A program made the translations under genes and the position numbers. The notes beneath the pieces were generated by a model. That model saw only the letters and a program-made list of their open reading frames with translations. It did no database searches and was not told the DNA's origin. Source: Polystyrenella longa (lineage in GTDB: Bacteria; Planctomycetota; Planctomycetia; Planctomycetales; Planctomycetaceae). Taken from it: a stretch of 64,000 nucleotides of DNA. The stretch lies in assembly GCF_007750395.1 (NCBI RefSeq), contig NZ_CP036281.1, positions 2,193,001 to 2,257,000 of the forward strand. Direction: 5' to 3'. Numbering within the stretch: the first letter of the stretch is position 1; each line of letters starts with the position of its first letter. Shown here in pieces: positions 18,227 through 29,626 of this stretch.

Positions 18227-21109
18227 TTATTTCTCTCGTGGAGCGACAGTCATCACGCTTTTTGCGTCTTCGCCGTTCCAGACACGGAGAGTACCGTCCT
18301 GACCGCCAGAGACGACTAGTTTGCCGTCCCGGGTGGTATCTACGGTGTACATGAAGTCGGTTCCACCAGCATAAGTCTTGAGACCTTTGCCATCGGCGGT
18401 GTTGTGCAGACGAACGGTTTTGTCTCCTGCGGAGTCAACAATATTGCCTGTCGTTCCGATGAATTCCAGCCCCGTTACCTGTTTGCCAAAGCCGCTGATA
18501 GTACGAATCTGTTCGCCTGTTTCGACGTTCCAGACTTTAACGGAATTATCCGCACTGGAACTGGCGATGATAGAGCCATCGGCTTTCCAGTCGACACCCA
18601 GGACGTGGTGGGTATGGCCTTCAAATGATCGCACAAAGGAACCGTCAGCGACTTTGTGTATTTTGACAAACTTATCCGCTGCTCCAGACAGGATGTATTG
18701 TCCATCCCGGGAAAATTTGACCGTCAACACGGTGTCGCTATGTGCGTTTTCGATGTTCTGCAGAATTTCGCCGGTCTCCAGATTGTAGATGATCAATTCG
18801 CCAGTACGAGAAGGATCCCCTCCCCCAGCGACGAGCAGTTTTCCGTCGGGACTGATATCAATTGACAGAACCCGTGAGGAAAAAGGAGATCCCGAAATGT
18901 TAAGAGGTTCATCTGCTGGTGGACCAAGGGTTGTAGTGAGCTTCCAATCGGGAGTCAGACTCCAGACAGCCAACGATTTTCCAGCACCGGTAACGAACTG
19001 TTGACCACTGAGAGAGCTGGCGTCCACTACAGGCTGAGGCAGGAGGTTAAAGGCATCCAGTGGCTGCATGGTAACCGGGCTCCATAACTGGACAGTCTGA
19101 TCCGCAGATACAGACAGGCAATAGGCTCCATTGCTCATGGGGGACAGATCTTTAATGGCAGCGACAGCTCCTGCGGCAGCATCGGTTGCTGTTTTCAAGG
19201 TGGCGTCGGCTGCCGCTTTTTCAGTCTCACGAGTCGCTTTGTGGGCAGTCGCAGCCTGTTGACGTTCAATAGCTTTGGTAACCGCTTCTTCAGCCAGTTT
19301 TGCTGAACGCTCCTGAGAGACGAGCGATTTCATTGCCTGTTCGACGGCGGTGACCGCTTCTTTGGCTTTCTTATCTGCCTCTTCGACTTTCTTTTTCAAA
19401 TCGGCGTTCTCTTTGTCTTTTTCCAGTTCCGCCTGTGCTGCAGCGAGAGCTTCGTCGGCAGCGGTTTTGTTTTTCTCCGCTTCTGGAACAGCAGCTTTTG
19501 CTTTTTCGAGCTCTTCTTTTGTTTTTGTCAGAGACTCATCACGTTCGGTTTTGTTTTTGTCTGCTGCAGTCACTGAGGTTTCTGCAATCACGAAGAGTTG
19601 CTGGGCAATTTCCTGCTTTTGCTGAGCTTCAATTTTAGCCCGTTCTTCAAGCAGATTGTCTTTGGCTTCGCCGAGCATTTTCCCGTCGGAGAGTTGCCAG
19701 AACTTAATCACTCCGTTTTCCGAGCCAGCCAACAGGACTTGTTGATCAGGTCGAAGGTAAATTGAGGTTACTGGTGCTCCCTGATCCAGCTTCGCGGTTT
19801 CAGCTCCATCGGCCAGTTGACGAATATGGATAGTTCCATCGGCTCCGGCGGACGCGATCGACTTCCCTTCTGCTACCAGCGCGAGATCATGGATAACTCC
19901 CTGATGGGTTGGCCATTCCTGTTTAAGTTGATAACCACTTTCGCCTTCCGTCCATACCTGTACTTTGCCTTCGGCATCTCCTGTGTAAAGAGATCCGTCA
20001 GCTCCCGCGATGAGATTGGTCAGAGCGGCAGTCGCTTCTGTTTGGCCCAGAAGAGTTCCTTCCGCTGTATTCCAGAGTCGCAGAGTACGGTCTGCAGAGA
20101 CTGTCGCGAGCTGATTCTCAGGCAGGAATACAAGTTCATTTACGCGGTCGGTATGACCGGAAAGTGTTTTGAGGACTTGACCATCCGATAATTGAACGAG
20201 GGCAATCGAGTGATCAGCGAGCGCGACCGCTGCCAGGCGTGTAGCCGGGTCGGCGGTGATGGAAACAATGTCTTGAGGCAGTTCAAACTGACTGACTAAG
20301 GGTTGATCGACTCTTTTCCACAGTTTGATGACGCGATAACCTGCCGAGGCGAGTGTGTTGCCATCGGGGCTATAGGCGAGAGACTGCACGAAGTCGCGAT
20401 GGGCCACATTTCCCTGATAGAATGGGTTTCCTTCGAGCTGAAGCTCAGCCAGGTTTGGATCGGTAAGCTGAGCAACTTCGGACTGGGTTCCGATGTCGAA
20501 AATACTAATGCGGTTGGAGCGACCCGCGGCGACATAACGTCCCCAAGGGGACATGGAGACGGCGTAGATCGCCTGGAGATGAGCCGGCAGTGGTTGCCAG
20601 GCAAGCTGTGACATTTGACCTTCGCCATCAACTTTGGCTCCTTCCAGTATCCATTGGCGCAGAATCCCGAGTTCCAACGGGGTTAGCTCTTTCGCTTCAA
20701 TTTCGTTCGGTAGTGGTGGCATGAATGGTTCTTCGTGCCGAGCGGCGACTTGAAAGATCAGACTTTCGTCTGGTTTACCGGGGACGAGTCCTGGCCCACG
20801 GAAGCCACCTTTGAGCATTAGCTCAAGCTCTTCGAGATTCAGATCACTTTCGGCATTGCTCATGTTATGGCACGCAATGCAGTTGTTCTCGAGGATCGGC
20901 AAAATCTCGTCTTCGAAATTGACCGGGTGGTCGAGTTTGGGATCTTCAAACTGAATCGGTTTGAGTTCGGCTTCTTCGTCCGCCTTGAGAATATTCGAGT
21001 CGGAAAAAAAGAAGCCGACGCACAACATGCCGGTGAAGATCAGAGATGTATGAATTGAGTTCAAAGAGTTTTTCATTGGTATCGTTTTCATCAAACTGGG
21101 TGAGCACAT
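18227..21109 (-). CDS. Secreted PSCyt cytochrome-like/WD40 protein with internal coiled coil
   Basis: 960 residues. After a signal peptide (core IHTSLIFTGMLCVGFFF) comes a planctomycete cytochrome-c-like domain with haem motif CIACH near residue 80 and a distal PFMPPLP segment. Then WD40 blades run to about residue 480, followed by a long Lys/Glu/Ala-rich coiled coil (about 485-640), and a second set of WD40 blades (to about 950), e.g. VKVWNVETGEQIRTI and LRVWNGEDAKSV. The coiled coil splits the propeller. In planctomycetes such genes sit with PPC and DUF1549/DUF1553 genes, as here. Haem binding is predicted, not shown. The start may be the ATG at 21091. Confidence 0.88.
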   Translation of the reverse strand: MCSPSLMKTIPMKNSLNSIHTSLIFTGMLCVGFFFSDSNILKADEEAELKPIQFEDPKLDHPVNFEDEILPILENNCIACHNMSNAESDLNLEELELMLKGGFRGPGLVPGKPDESLIFQVAARHEEPFMPPLPNEIEAKELTPLELGILRQWILEGAKVDGEGQMSQLAWQPLPAHLQAIYAVSMSPWGRYVAAGRSNRISIFDIGTQSEVAQLTDPNLAELQLEGNPFYQGNVAHRDFVQSLAYSPDGNTLASAGYRVIKLWKRVDQPLVSQFELPQDIVSITADPATRLAAVALADHSIALVQLSDGQVLKTLSGHTDRVNELVFLPENQLATVSADRTLRLWNTAEGTLLGQTEATAALTNLIAGADGSLYTGDAEGKVQVWTEGESGYQLKQEWPTHQGVIHDLALVAEGKSIASAGADGTIHIRQLADGAETAKLDQGAPVTSIYLRPDQQVLLAGSENGVIKFWQLSDGKMLGEAKDNLLEERAKIEAQQKQEIAQQLFVIAETSVTAADKNKTERDESLTKTKEELEKAKAAVPEAEKNKTAADEALAAAQAELEKDKENADLKKKVEEADKKAKEAVTAVEQAMKSLVSQERSAKLAEEAVTKAIERQQAATAHKATRETEKAAADATLKTATDAAAGAVAAIKDLSPMSNGAYCLSVSADQTVQLWSPVTMQPLDAFNLLPQPVVDASSLSGQQFVTGAGKSLAVWSLTPDWKLTTTLGPPADEPLNISGSPFSSRVLSIDISPDGKLLVAGGGDPSRTGELIIYNLETGEILQNIENAHSDTVLTVKFSRDGQYILSGAADKFVKIHKVADGSFVRSFEGHTHHVLGVDWKADGSIIASSSADNSVKVWNVETGEQIRTISGFGKQVTGLEFIGTTGNIVDSAGDKTVRLHNTADGKGLKTYAGGTDFMYTVDTTRDGKLVVSGGQDGTLRVWNGEDAKSVMTVAPREK

Positions 21110-21146
21110 TCAAGAGCGACAGTTGGATATTGAATTGAATCTTAAG

Positions 21147-24100
21147 TTACTTGATTACTTTGAGGTTGAAGACGGCGTCGAAGTGAGCAGGCCCATCGGC
21201 ATCGGCCGTTCCCCGGATAGCCACGTTAGCAATGTCTCCTTCGGCAAGATCGGCTGTTCCTTTAAGGATGAGTGCCGCTTCCGTCTGTTCCGGAGTCAGT
21301 TCGATTGGATCGCTGGTGATGCCCGTCTTACCTGGAGGCAATACGAGTTCAAGTTTGACGGGTCCTTTAAAGCTTTCTGTACGTACGACGTTTACCTTCA
21401 CCGAGACTTCACCCCCCTGCTTCAATTGGCCGGAATCGGCTGGAGTGGCGGTGAGTTGGGCGGGAGCCGGTTTGACTGTCACTTTGAAGTAATTTGACGG
21501 AGGATAGATTTCGATATTGGCTGGTTTGGCGACAGCGTCGGCTGCTTTGACTTGTTCGTCGAGAGCGACTTTGGCGGCTTGGACCGCCTTGAGATCAGCG
21601 TCCGCTTTTTGTTGGGCTGCGACTGCCGCTTGTTTATTCGCTTCCGCTGTTTCTAAATTCTTCTGACTGGTTTGGACGGCTGTTTCAGCCGTTTTAATGG
21701 CGGCGACCTGAGCTTCTACACCCTTGGCTGCATTGGCGGAATTCGCTTGTGCGACTTTCAGAGTGTTTTGTGCCGATTCGACTGCTAGTTGAATTTGTTT
21801 CAGAGAGAGATCTGTTTGCTGTGACGTGGCATTCAGGCTGTTCGCCAGTTCTTCGTTGTTTGCGTTCTTGGAGAGTAACGCGATTCGGTCCAAGCTGGCT
21901 TTCGCCTGTTGGCCTACGCCGGCCAGATCGGTGGAGAGCTGGGCAAATTCTTTTTCACGTTCTTGAGCTGCTGTTTGTGCGGCCTGTAATTCTTTAAGTT
22001 GAGTTTGGCTGGCAACCAACTGTTGGTCTGTCGTCGCTTTACCTGTGGTTGCGTCGGCGACCGCTTTGGTTGTTTCTTCAACCTTCGCGAGGGACGCCTT
22101 CAAGGCGGCATCGGACTGCTGGATCGTGGTGGCCTGTTCTGCCTGTTGTTTTTGCAGGCTTTCCATACGGGCGAGATGTTTTCGGTAACCGAAAGTTGAT
22201 TTACTCTTCAGGTAGTAAGTGTATTCAGCGGCGGGTGCATCGTGCGCGGCGTAAAAGCGAAAATGGCCTGCTGACTGGTCTTTGGTAAGGGTGACAACGT
22301 CGGCTGTCAGCTTCTGGTTTTTATCTAATCCTGCCAAAGTCAGTTCGACATTGCCGGCTAACGGTGATCCAACAGCCAGTGGCAGAAAGAATTGTTGCCC
22401 CTGATGGAGGACGATTTCGGTTTGCTCCGCTTTGATTTGGTAAGGAGCAGATTCATCAATGACAGACAGGTAAAGAGTGCGTGCCAGACGAGGAATGACG
22501 GGGACGTTCGCCAAAGTGTTCCAGGCGATCGTTCCGGTACGAGCTGTGCGAACGACATCGCGGGAGACTTCCTGTTTATGGGTTTCTGCCTGTTTGACTT
22601 TTTCTTGAGCCTGTGCAACCGCTTGTTCGACAGAAGTTACTGCAGCCTGCGCCTTAGCAACTTCTTGCTCGGCTGTGGCGGCACCTTGTACTGTGGCAAT
22701 TAATTGTTTTTGAACTTCGGCATCTTCAGGTTTAGCTTTCACTGCGGTGACAGCGGCGGCGATTTTCTGATTAGCTGCCGTGGCCGCTTCCTGTTTGGCA
22801 GTCAGTTCGGTCTGTTGTTTTTGAAGTGCTTCCTGTTGCTGCTTGACTGCTGACTGGGTCGCCGCCAGTTGACGGATGGCGTCCGGGTTTTCGATATGTG
22901 CAGAGCCAGTGATTTTCAGTTGTGCCGTTCCAATCGCAGCATCAGTTGCGGAGGAAAGAATCATACGGAATTGATTCGCATTGCCGGGAACGGGTTTAAT
23001 TTCATAAGTAACACCAGCGGGTAACCCTTCGACTTGGATGTCGATCGGTCCTGCATATCCGTCACGACGACCTGCGAGCACCATCAGTTCCAGATTTTCC
23101 CCTTTACGTAAGGAGAGTGTCCCTGTTTCCGTGGTGGCATCAGCCAGCAGTTTGGTTTTCATTGGAACGGCGACCAGCTTGAAATCAGGAGATTCAGGGC
23201 GGATTGCGAGCCGATAAACGAACTCGGACTGCCCTCGGCTGTCAAAGAACCGATCCCGGACAAGTAAACGGTATTTGCCCGTTGCAGGAACTTCGAACCG
23301 AAAAACGGGGTCTTGAGTTTTGGTAGTGAATCCGGGACTAAGCAATTCAGTGGCGTTGTCGTCCTGCAAGGTAATTCGCTTGACGGACTCTTTGCCTTCG
23401 GCATCGTAAGAGAGTTGTTCGATGACAAATGTGGGGTCTGCGTCGCTGCCATTTCTTTGGCCGTAGACCTCGACGTAGTAGACAGCTCCCTGTGTGGCAT
23501 CGAAGGTGAAATAGTCACTGTCTCCGGGATTCTGGAACTGGCCTGTGTATTCACCGGGAATGGTAATCGCCTGAGCTTTTTCCAGAGTGTCGTTAGGTTC
23601 CAATTCAAAGCCAACGGGCGCGTCGGCGTAGTACATGGTGACTGGATTAGAAGTCAGGTTGTCTTTTTGAAATCGGTAGGTGAAGCCGTCGACATCGTAC
23701 TGAGACGAATAGAAGAGTTCGTTTTCAGGAAGACTGTCTGTCTTTTCCGGGGCCGTGATCTGGACTTTGAGTATTTCAAGGGGTTGGCCATCGACCATCT
23801 GGTCGGAAGCGGTTCCGCCGGGAAGATTGCGACCGTACAGCGTGACTTCGCTAACCTGGTTCGGGGGGATGGAGGCGGGAATGACAAAATCAATGTACGG
23901 TGCAGTACTCACCGTGACCCGGTAGCCATGGTCAATGGAGCCTAAGAACTGCAGGTCGAATAGTTTGAGGAAATAGGTTCCATCTGCTGGAAGTACCACG
24001 TCGACGAGGGCATCGTATTTTTTGTTGTTGCGAGCAAAGCCAATTCGTTTGTGGTTTGCATCGTACAATTCAGTTACAGCGTTCAGGCGTGAATCGAGTT

Positions 24101-24683
24101 GCGCGGCTCGTGCGAAGGCGAGGATTCGTTGTCCCTGTTTACCTTCAAATTTAAAACAGTCGATTTCGCCAGCAGCGTGAATCGCTCCATTTGCGACTCC
24201 TTCGAGTTCGATAGCGGTTGCCACATCGAAGGAATTATTCGGTTCTGCTTCTGGAAATTCTTTCAGGTTGGATACCGCGAACCGGCGGGGATTACTAATA
24301 CCGAAGAACCCTTCTGCGCGAACTTCATAGGTTCCGGCAGGAACATCTGCGGCAATGTTTACGAGGAATTTCAGAGGAACGGGCTTGGCTGCTTCCCCTT
24401 CTCCCTGCATTTTCGGTTGAGCGGTGATACCGGGATGATTGAATATCAGGCTGGTGACATCGGCAACTTCGTCTCCGCTGGCGAGGGTGACCTCGACCGT
24501 CGTGCCTGCCTGATCGCCGAGAGGAGCGATCGAATGCAAAGTCGTCACAGGAAGCTGTGCGGTTGATACTGAAGGATAGCACGCCAGCAGCAATGCACCA
24601 ACGGTCAAAGCGAAGCAACAGTAACGAATCCGAACGTTTCGAAACGGGTTCGAGAGCGATCCCATAATGAATTCCGATATCAT
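21147..24683 (-). CDS. Secreted PPC-domain protein with two coiled-coil segments
   Basis: 1178 residues with a signal peptide (core CCFALTVGALLLACYP, cleavage after STAQ). Two bacterial pre-peptidase C-terminal (PPC) domains are visible, at about 150-260 (AEPNNSFDVATAIE) and 370-490 (LEPNDTLEKAQAIT), each opening with the ELEPNDT-type motif. Two Gln/Ala-rich coiled coils follow (about 610-715 and 860-1070) with Ig-like stretches between and after. The gene ends 37 bases before the start of the PSCyt/WD40 gene, so the two are probably co-transcribed. Role unknown, probably a surface or periplasmic scaffold. The start may be the ATG at 24665. Confidence 0.85.
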   Translation of the reverse strand: MISEFIMGSLSNPFRNVRIRYCCFALTVGALLLACYPSVSTAQLPVTTLHSIAPLGDQAGTTVEVTLASGDEVADVTSLIFNHPGITAQPKMQGEGEAAKPVPLKFLVNIAADVPAGTYEVRAEGFFGISNPRRFAVSNLKEFPEAEPNNSFDVATAIELEGVANGAIHAAGEIDCFKFEGKQGQRILAFARAAQLDSRLNAVTELYDANHKRIGFARNNKKYDALVDVVLPADGTYFLKLFDLQFLGSIDHGYRVTVSTAPYIDFVIPASIPPNQVSEVTLYGRNLPGGTASDQMVDGQPLEILKVQITAPEKTDSLPENELFYSSQYDVDGFTYRFQKDNLTSNPVTMYYADAPVGFELEPNDTLEKAQAITIPGEYTGQFQNPGDSDYFTFDATQGAVYYVEVYGQRNGSDADPTFVIEQLSYDAEGKESVKRITLQDDNATELLSPGFTTKTQDPVFRFEVPATGKYRLLVRDRFFDSRGQSEFVYRLAIRPESPDFKLVAVPMKTKLLADATTETGTLSLRKGENLELMVLAGRRDGYAGPIDIQVEGLPAGVTYEIKPVPGNANQFRMILSSATDAAIGTAQLKITGSAHIENPDAIRQLAATQSAVKQQQEALQKQQTELTAKQEAATAANQKIAAAVTAVKAKPEDAEVQKQLIATVQGAATAEQEVAKAQAAVTSVEQAVAQAQEKVKQAETHKQEVSRDVVRTARTGTIAWNTLANVPVIPRLARTLYLSVIDESAPYQIKAEQTEIVLHQGQQFFLPLAVGSPLAGNVELTLAGLDKNQKLTADVVTLTKDQSAGHFRFYAAHDAPAAEYTYYLKSKSTFGYRKHLARMESLQKQQAEQATTIQQSDAALKASLAKVEETTKAVADATTGKATTDQQLVASQTQLKELQAAQTAAQEREKEFAQLSTDLAGVGQQAKASLDRIALLSKNANNEELANSLNATSQQTDLSLKQIQLAVESAQNTLKVAQANSANAAKGVEAQVAAIKTAETAVQTSQKNLETAEANKQAAVAAQQKADADLKAVQAAKVALDEQVKAADAVAKPANIEIYPPSNYFKVTVKPAPAQLTATPADSGQLKQGGEVSVKVNVVRTESFKGPVKLELVLPPGKTGITSDPIELTPEQTEAALILKGTADLAEGDIANVAIRGTADADGPAHFDAVFNLKVIK

Positions 24684-24956
24684 GCGTTAGAGAGCCGGGC
24701 GAAAACTCAATCTGTGAAGGAGGTTCACGCCAGCGAGAGGCAGGTTAATGGAGGTAGGTATCAGCAACGTACAGGTGGGGAAGATGGACCCAGTCAGAGA
24801 ATCCTGATTTGGTCCCGTTTACTGATAATAATGGGGACAGCCTTGTCCGGTATGTGAACCAGTCTACCTTGAAAAATGGGGGGAGAAAACGATCAAATTC
24901 GTTTTTTCTCGCCCCACCCGTGGTCACATGTATATTGTCTGTCGTCGAGTGCCTGT

Positions 24957-27503
24957 TTAGTGGTTAAACAGGAACTCTTTCGTGTTAATTAAAGCCCAGA
25001 CGATGTCTTCGTAGGCGGTACGGGAATTTTCTTTGTTCTTCTCGATGTGCGCCAGAGCGACCGAAAGTTCATCCGGGTTAGGCTCGCGAGCGTACATCCA
25101 GCGATAAAGTTCCCGAATTTTCTCTTCGGACGTACTATCTTCCGCTTTGGCCAAATTGGCTGCGCGACCAGTATCATTCGAAACCTTGTTCTGGACTTCG
25201 GTGCTGTTCAGCAGGTGCAGACTCTGAGCCAGGTTTGCATCCTGAGACCGTTCACATTCACAGGCGGTATCGCCCTGTGGCTGTCCGAAGACTTTCAGGA
25301 AGTAAGGTCCTGAATCAGGATTACGAAGTTCCACGGCACGGCTACCCTGGGGTAAACCGGCGTAGGCCTGAGTGGTGTCAGTCACTTGATGGAACGCGTC
25401 GTACAGGACTTCCGCCGTCAGCCGTTTAGGGTAATAGCGAGAGAAGTTCTGTTTGTCTTTCAAGTTGTATTCGTTCGGGAAGGCACTCAGCTGATATGTT
25501 TTGGAATTACAGATCGTGCGGACGAGGTCTTTCAGATCGAACTGATTGTCGACGAAATGCTGAGACAGGTTGTCCAGCAGTTCCGGGTTCGTAGGAGGAT
25601 TCGTTTCTCGCATATCATCTTCAGGTTCGACGACTCCGCGGCTGAAGAAGTGCTTCCAGTAGCGGTTCACAACTGATTTGGCAAAGAACGGATTCTCTGG
25701 ATTGGACATCCATTCGGCCAGATAGACTCGGGGGTCGCGGTCGTTAGCGATGGTGAATGGTTCGGAACCAAGTCCTGCGGGAGCGAGCTTCTGTCCGTCT
25801 CTGGGATTATTTGCTTGTGCAGTTCCTTCTGTGTGGACAAGGATTTTCTCACTTCCGTGAGCGTAACGGACGTCGTCCATCTCTTTGTAACCAATGCGGG
25901 AGAAGAAGGCAGAAAGGCTGTAATAGTCGTTCTGGCTCCATTTCTCGAACGGATGGTGGTGACAGCGGGCACATTGGATACGAACACCTAGGAAGAGCTG
26001 AGCGGTGTCTTCCACCTGTTCGTTATTTTCGTTGACGCTGCGATACCAGATCACGGCCGGGTTCCGTGTGGGGTCCCCTGCTGCCGTAATGATTTCAGAG
26101 ACAAATTTGTCGTACGGTTTGTTCTCGTACATGCTGTTCCAGATCCATTGGTAGAAACCATAGGTTCCGGCAGCATCGGTGGCCGCATTCGGTTTGTTGC
26201 GGAGAATCATGTTCCATTTTTTAGCGAAGTAATCGGCATATTCCGGACTCTCAAGCAACTGGTCAATCCAGAGAGCTCGTTTGTTTGGAGTTTCGTCAGC
26301 GACGAATGCACGGACTTCATCTTCGGTTGGTAATCGACCGGCGATGTCGATCGAGACGCGACGAATGAATGTATTGTCGTCACAGAGATCTGAGGGAGGA
26401 ATACCGAGCAATTTCAGTTTACCGAAGACGGCCAGATCGATCAGATTATCCGACTCGGGAAGTTCTTTAATTTCCGCACCAAGTGGGACGGTCGCCCGAA
26501 AAGTCGAAACTTGGCTGAGATAGCGTGCCATGATGGCGACTTCACCGGAAAGGTCGAGCGTCGAGACGAGGCCAGTTTTACTGACATCAGCCATTTCGGT
26601 ATCGTTCGGTTCGAACAGCGCCATGCGAGTGACATCTTTGGTGGAGCCATCGCTGAAGGTTGCCAGAACCGTAATCTGTTGTTCGGAGTTGTGAGACATC
26701 ACGCGGGATTTCGGAAAGCATTCGATTCCTGTGATGACAGGATCATTATCTGTACCGAAAGGCATTCCCTGTTCAATCCAACTGAAGAGCATGCGGTACT
26801 CGTAGCTATCTTCTTCCATCCGCTTTCCACCACCATGAGGTGACTGGCCAGTGGCTTTGGTTAAGAGCAGGCTTTCAGCCGGTGCGGGTGGGAAGATACG
26901 TCGTCCCCGGTTTTCTTTCACGAGAAACTCGTAGTCGTCGTCTGGATAGAAACCGAGCAACGACAGACTGAAACCGTTCTGGCCGCCTGATTTTCCGTGG
27001 CATCCACCACCGTTACAGCTCAGCTTGGTGAAGATGGGGGCGATCTGGTTTTTGAAGTTGATAGGTAAGGGGTTATCGATGCCCGAGATTTCGAGAGGGA
27101 ATTCCGACTGAAATTCTCCGGAGGTTGCCGTCAGTTTGGCAGTCCCTTCGGACAGCGGTGTGATCAAGCCATCGGCATCGATCGTGGCCACTTCAGCAGG
27201 TTGAATTTTGTATTCGGTTTCGCGAGTCAAGTCGCGGAGACGGCCGTCCGTCTGGTCGCCAGTGACAAGCACCTGTTGGCGGGAATCTTTACCACTGATC
27301 GCGATTTTTTCAGGAGTGGCTGCTTCTATCCGAATTGCCGTGACCGGAACTGGTTTTGATTCCGGTTCAGTTGTGGCAGCCTCTGTCGCGGGGGAAGTCG
27401 TTTCCGCCTGGACTGATTGAGAGACTGGCATTACGGAGCTGAAGAGCAACAGACCGCAGGAAGCGAGTATCAGGTTTCGCCAGATCATTTGTGTTCGACT
27501 CAT
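24957..27503 (-). CDS. DUF1549/DUF1553 protein with bacterial Ig-like domains
   Basis: 848 residues from the ATG at 27503, chosen because CAGGAAG sits seven bases upstream; the frame is open to 27539. It has a signal peptide (ILASCGLLLFSSVMPVSQSVQA), a Big2-type Ig-like domain (about 50-150), a Cys motif CNGGGCHGK (haem-like C-x4-CH), a second Ig-like domain, then DUF1549 (IDQLLESPEYADYFAKKW) and DUF1553 with CARCHHHPFEKW and NRYWKHFFSRG. This is a typical planctomycete surface/periplasmic protein of unknown function. The usual DUF1501 partner is not present next to it; the PPC and PSCyt/WD40 genes lie downstream. Confidence 0.9.
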   Translation of the reverse strand: MSRTQMIWRNLILASCGLLLFSSVMPVSQSVQAETTSPATEAATTEPESKPVPVTAIRIEAATPEKIAISGKDSRQQVLVTGDQTDGRLRDLTRETEYKIQPAEVATIDADGLITPLSEGTAKLTATSGEFQSEFPLEISGIDNPLPINFKNQIAPIFTKLSCNGGGCHGKSGGQNGFSLSLLGFYPDDDYEFLVKENRGRRIFPPAPAESLLLTKATGQSPHGGGKRMEEDSYEYRMLFSWIEQGMPFGTDNDPVITGIECFPKSRVMSHNSEQQITVLATFSDGSTKDVTRMALFEPNDTEMADVSKTGLVSTLDLSGEVAIMARYLSQVSTFRATVPLGAEIKELPESDNLIDLAVFGKLKLLGIPPSDLCDDNTFIRRVSIDIAGRLPTEDEVRAFVADETPNKRALWIDQLLESPEYADYFAKKWNMILRNKPNAATDAAGTYGFYQWIWNSMYENKPYDKFVSEIITAAGDPTRNPAVIWYRSVNENNEQVEDTAQLFLGVRIQCARCHHHPFEKWSQNDYYSLSAFFSRIGYKEMDDVRYAHGSEKILVHTEGTAQANNPRDGQKLAPAGLGSEPFTIANDRDPRVYLAEWMSNPENPFFAKSVVNRYWKHFFSRGVVEPEDDMRETNPPTNPELLDNLSQHFVDNQFDLKDLVRTICNSKTYQLSAFPNEYNLKDKQNFSRYYPKRLTAEVLYDAFHQVTDTTQAYAGLPQGSRAVELRNPDSGPYFLKVFGQPQGDTACECERSQDANLAQSLHLLNSTEVQNKVSNDTGRAANLAKAEDSTSEEKIRELYRWMYAREPNPDELSVALAHIEKNKENSRTAYEDIVWALINTKEFLFNH

Positions 27504-28258
27504 AACAACTTCCTGAGAGATATTTCGTTGGACAGACATCCTGCCTGGGAACGCGATAAGGAGGAGTAGAGATCAGAGTTTCGCAATTGGCTACGGTTAA
27601 CGTAGACAGGCTTGCGTCTTGAACTTGGGTAGGATTATCAGTGGGTCAAGATACTGGAGGTCAGAATTCTGTGGTGGGAAAAAGTAGAGGTCGAAAGCCA
27701 GAGTAAAATCAGGATTGATTTAATTGTCGGGAGGAGTGTCATAATCAGGTGGGTCAATAGAACATACCCATTACGTCTGGAGACGCACATAGACGTATAT
27801 TCTTACATTCCAACATATCAATAATTACTGTTTTGTCAATAAGTTACAGTCCCTGGAACCAGATTTGTAAAATATGGGTCAAGGGGAGCTTGACACCCAT
27901 ATTGTTGGTAAACGTAGGTCGAAATTCTCTTTTAAGTGAGAATGAATCGGCCGAATTGCCCTGAGTTTGGGAAAACCACTCTCATACTAGAGGCTGGAAA
28001 TTGCTTAGTAGCGAGCCCCCCATAGAATAAAGGAGGAAACCAGTTATTATTAAACGGAATCTACCTTGTCCAAAAGTGTCGATATCGTCTGTTCACCTGA
28101 TGCGCGAACAGAGTGTCTTATTCGATTATCTCCTCATTTAGTGACTTTCGTCTCTATTTGGATCTCTTCCTGCGAGAATGAGGAAGGGCTTACGGGCAGA
28201 TTTTGAAACAAGGTGTTTTACTTCAGTCGAATTACACGGACTACAAAGCGATCCACGC
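27504..28258. other. Intergenic region upstream of ribBA with one strong hairpin
   Basis: Contains the divergent start regions of the DUF1549 gene and ribBA. A 13-bp inverted repeat lies at 27871-27903. I looked for the conserved FMN riboswitch blocks upstream of ribBA and did not find them. No other RNA or gene was recognised. Confidence 0.5.
27871..27903. repeat. Long inverted repeat upstream of ribBA
   Basis: Arms AATATGGGTCAAG (27871-27883) and CTTGAC-ac-CCATATT (27889-27903) pair over 13 bp with a two-base bulge and a five-base loop GGGAG. There is no T-run. It could be a regulatory structure or the remains of a small repeat element. Confidence 0.6.
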
Positions 28259-29494
<1,236 letters not shown>

Positions 29495-29527
29495 CGGATG
29501 GGTTGAATTAATTTTGTGAGACGTAAA

Positions 29528-29600
29528 AAGCGTTTCAGAACCGGCATGTGCAACGATGATTTAATCTCGTTGCGGACCGATTTTGAAACGCTTCTTTTTT
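29528..29600 (+). terminator. Extended terminator hairpin after ribBA
   Basis: Outer stem AAGCGTTTCA (29528-29537) with TGAAACGCTT (29584-29593), inner stem GCAACGA (29550-29556) with TCGTTGC (29567-29573), then C-T6. The A-run on the other side lets it serve the convergent minus-strand gene too. The 46-base insert with its own stem is longer than usual for a terminator. Confidence 0.8.
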
Positions 29601-29626
29601 ATGTTGGTCTAGGAAGTAGATCAGAT

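Noticed and set aside
23313-24566. Long antisense frames (210 and 155 residues) on the plus strand
   Set aside because: They lie fully opposite the well-supported PPC-domain gene, lack ribosome sites and have the composition of a shadow frame.
27540-28258. Possible FMN riboswitch upstream of ribBA
   Set aside because: The conserved FMN aptamer blocks are not present; only an unrelated hairpin was found.
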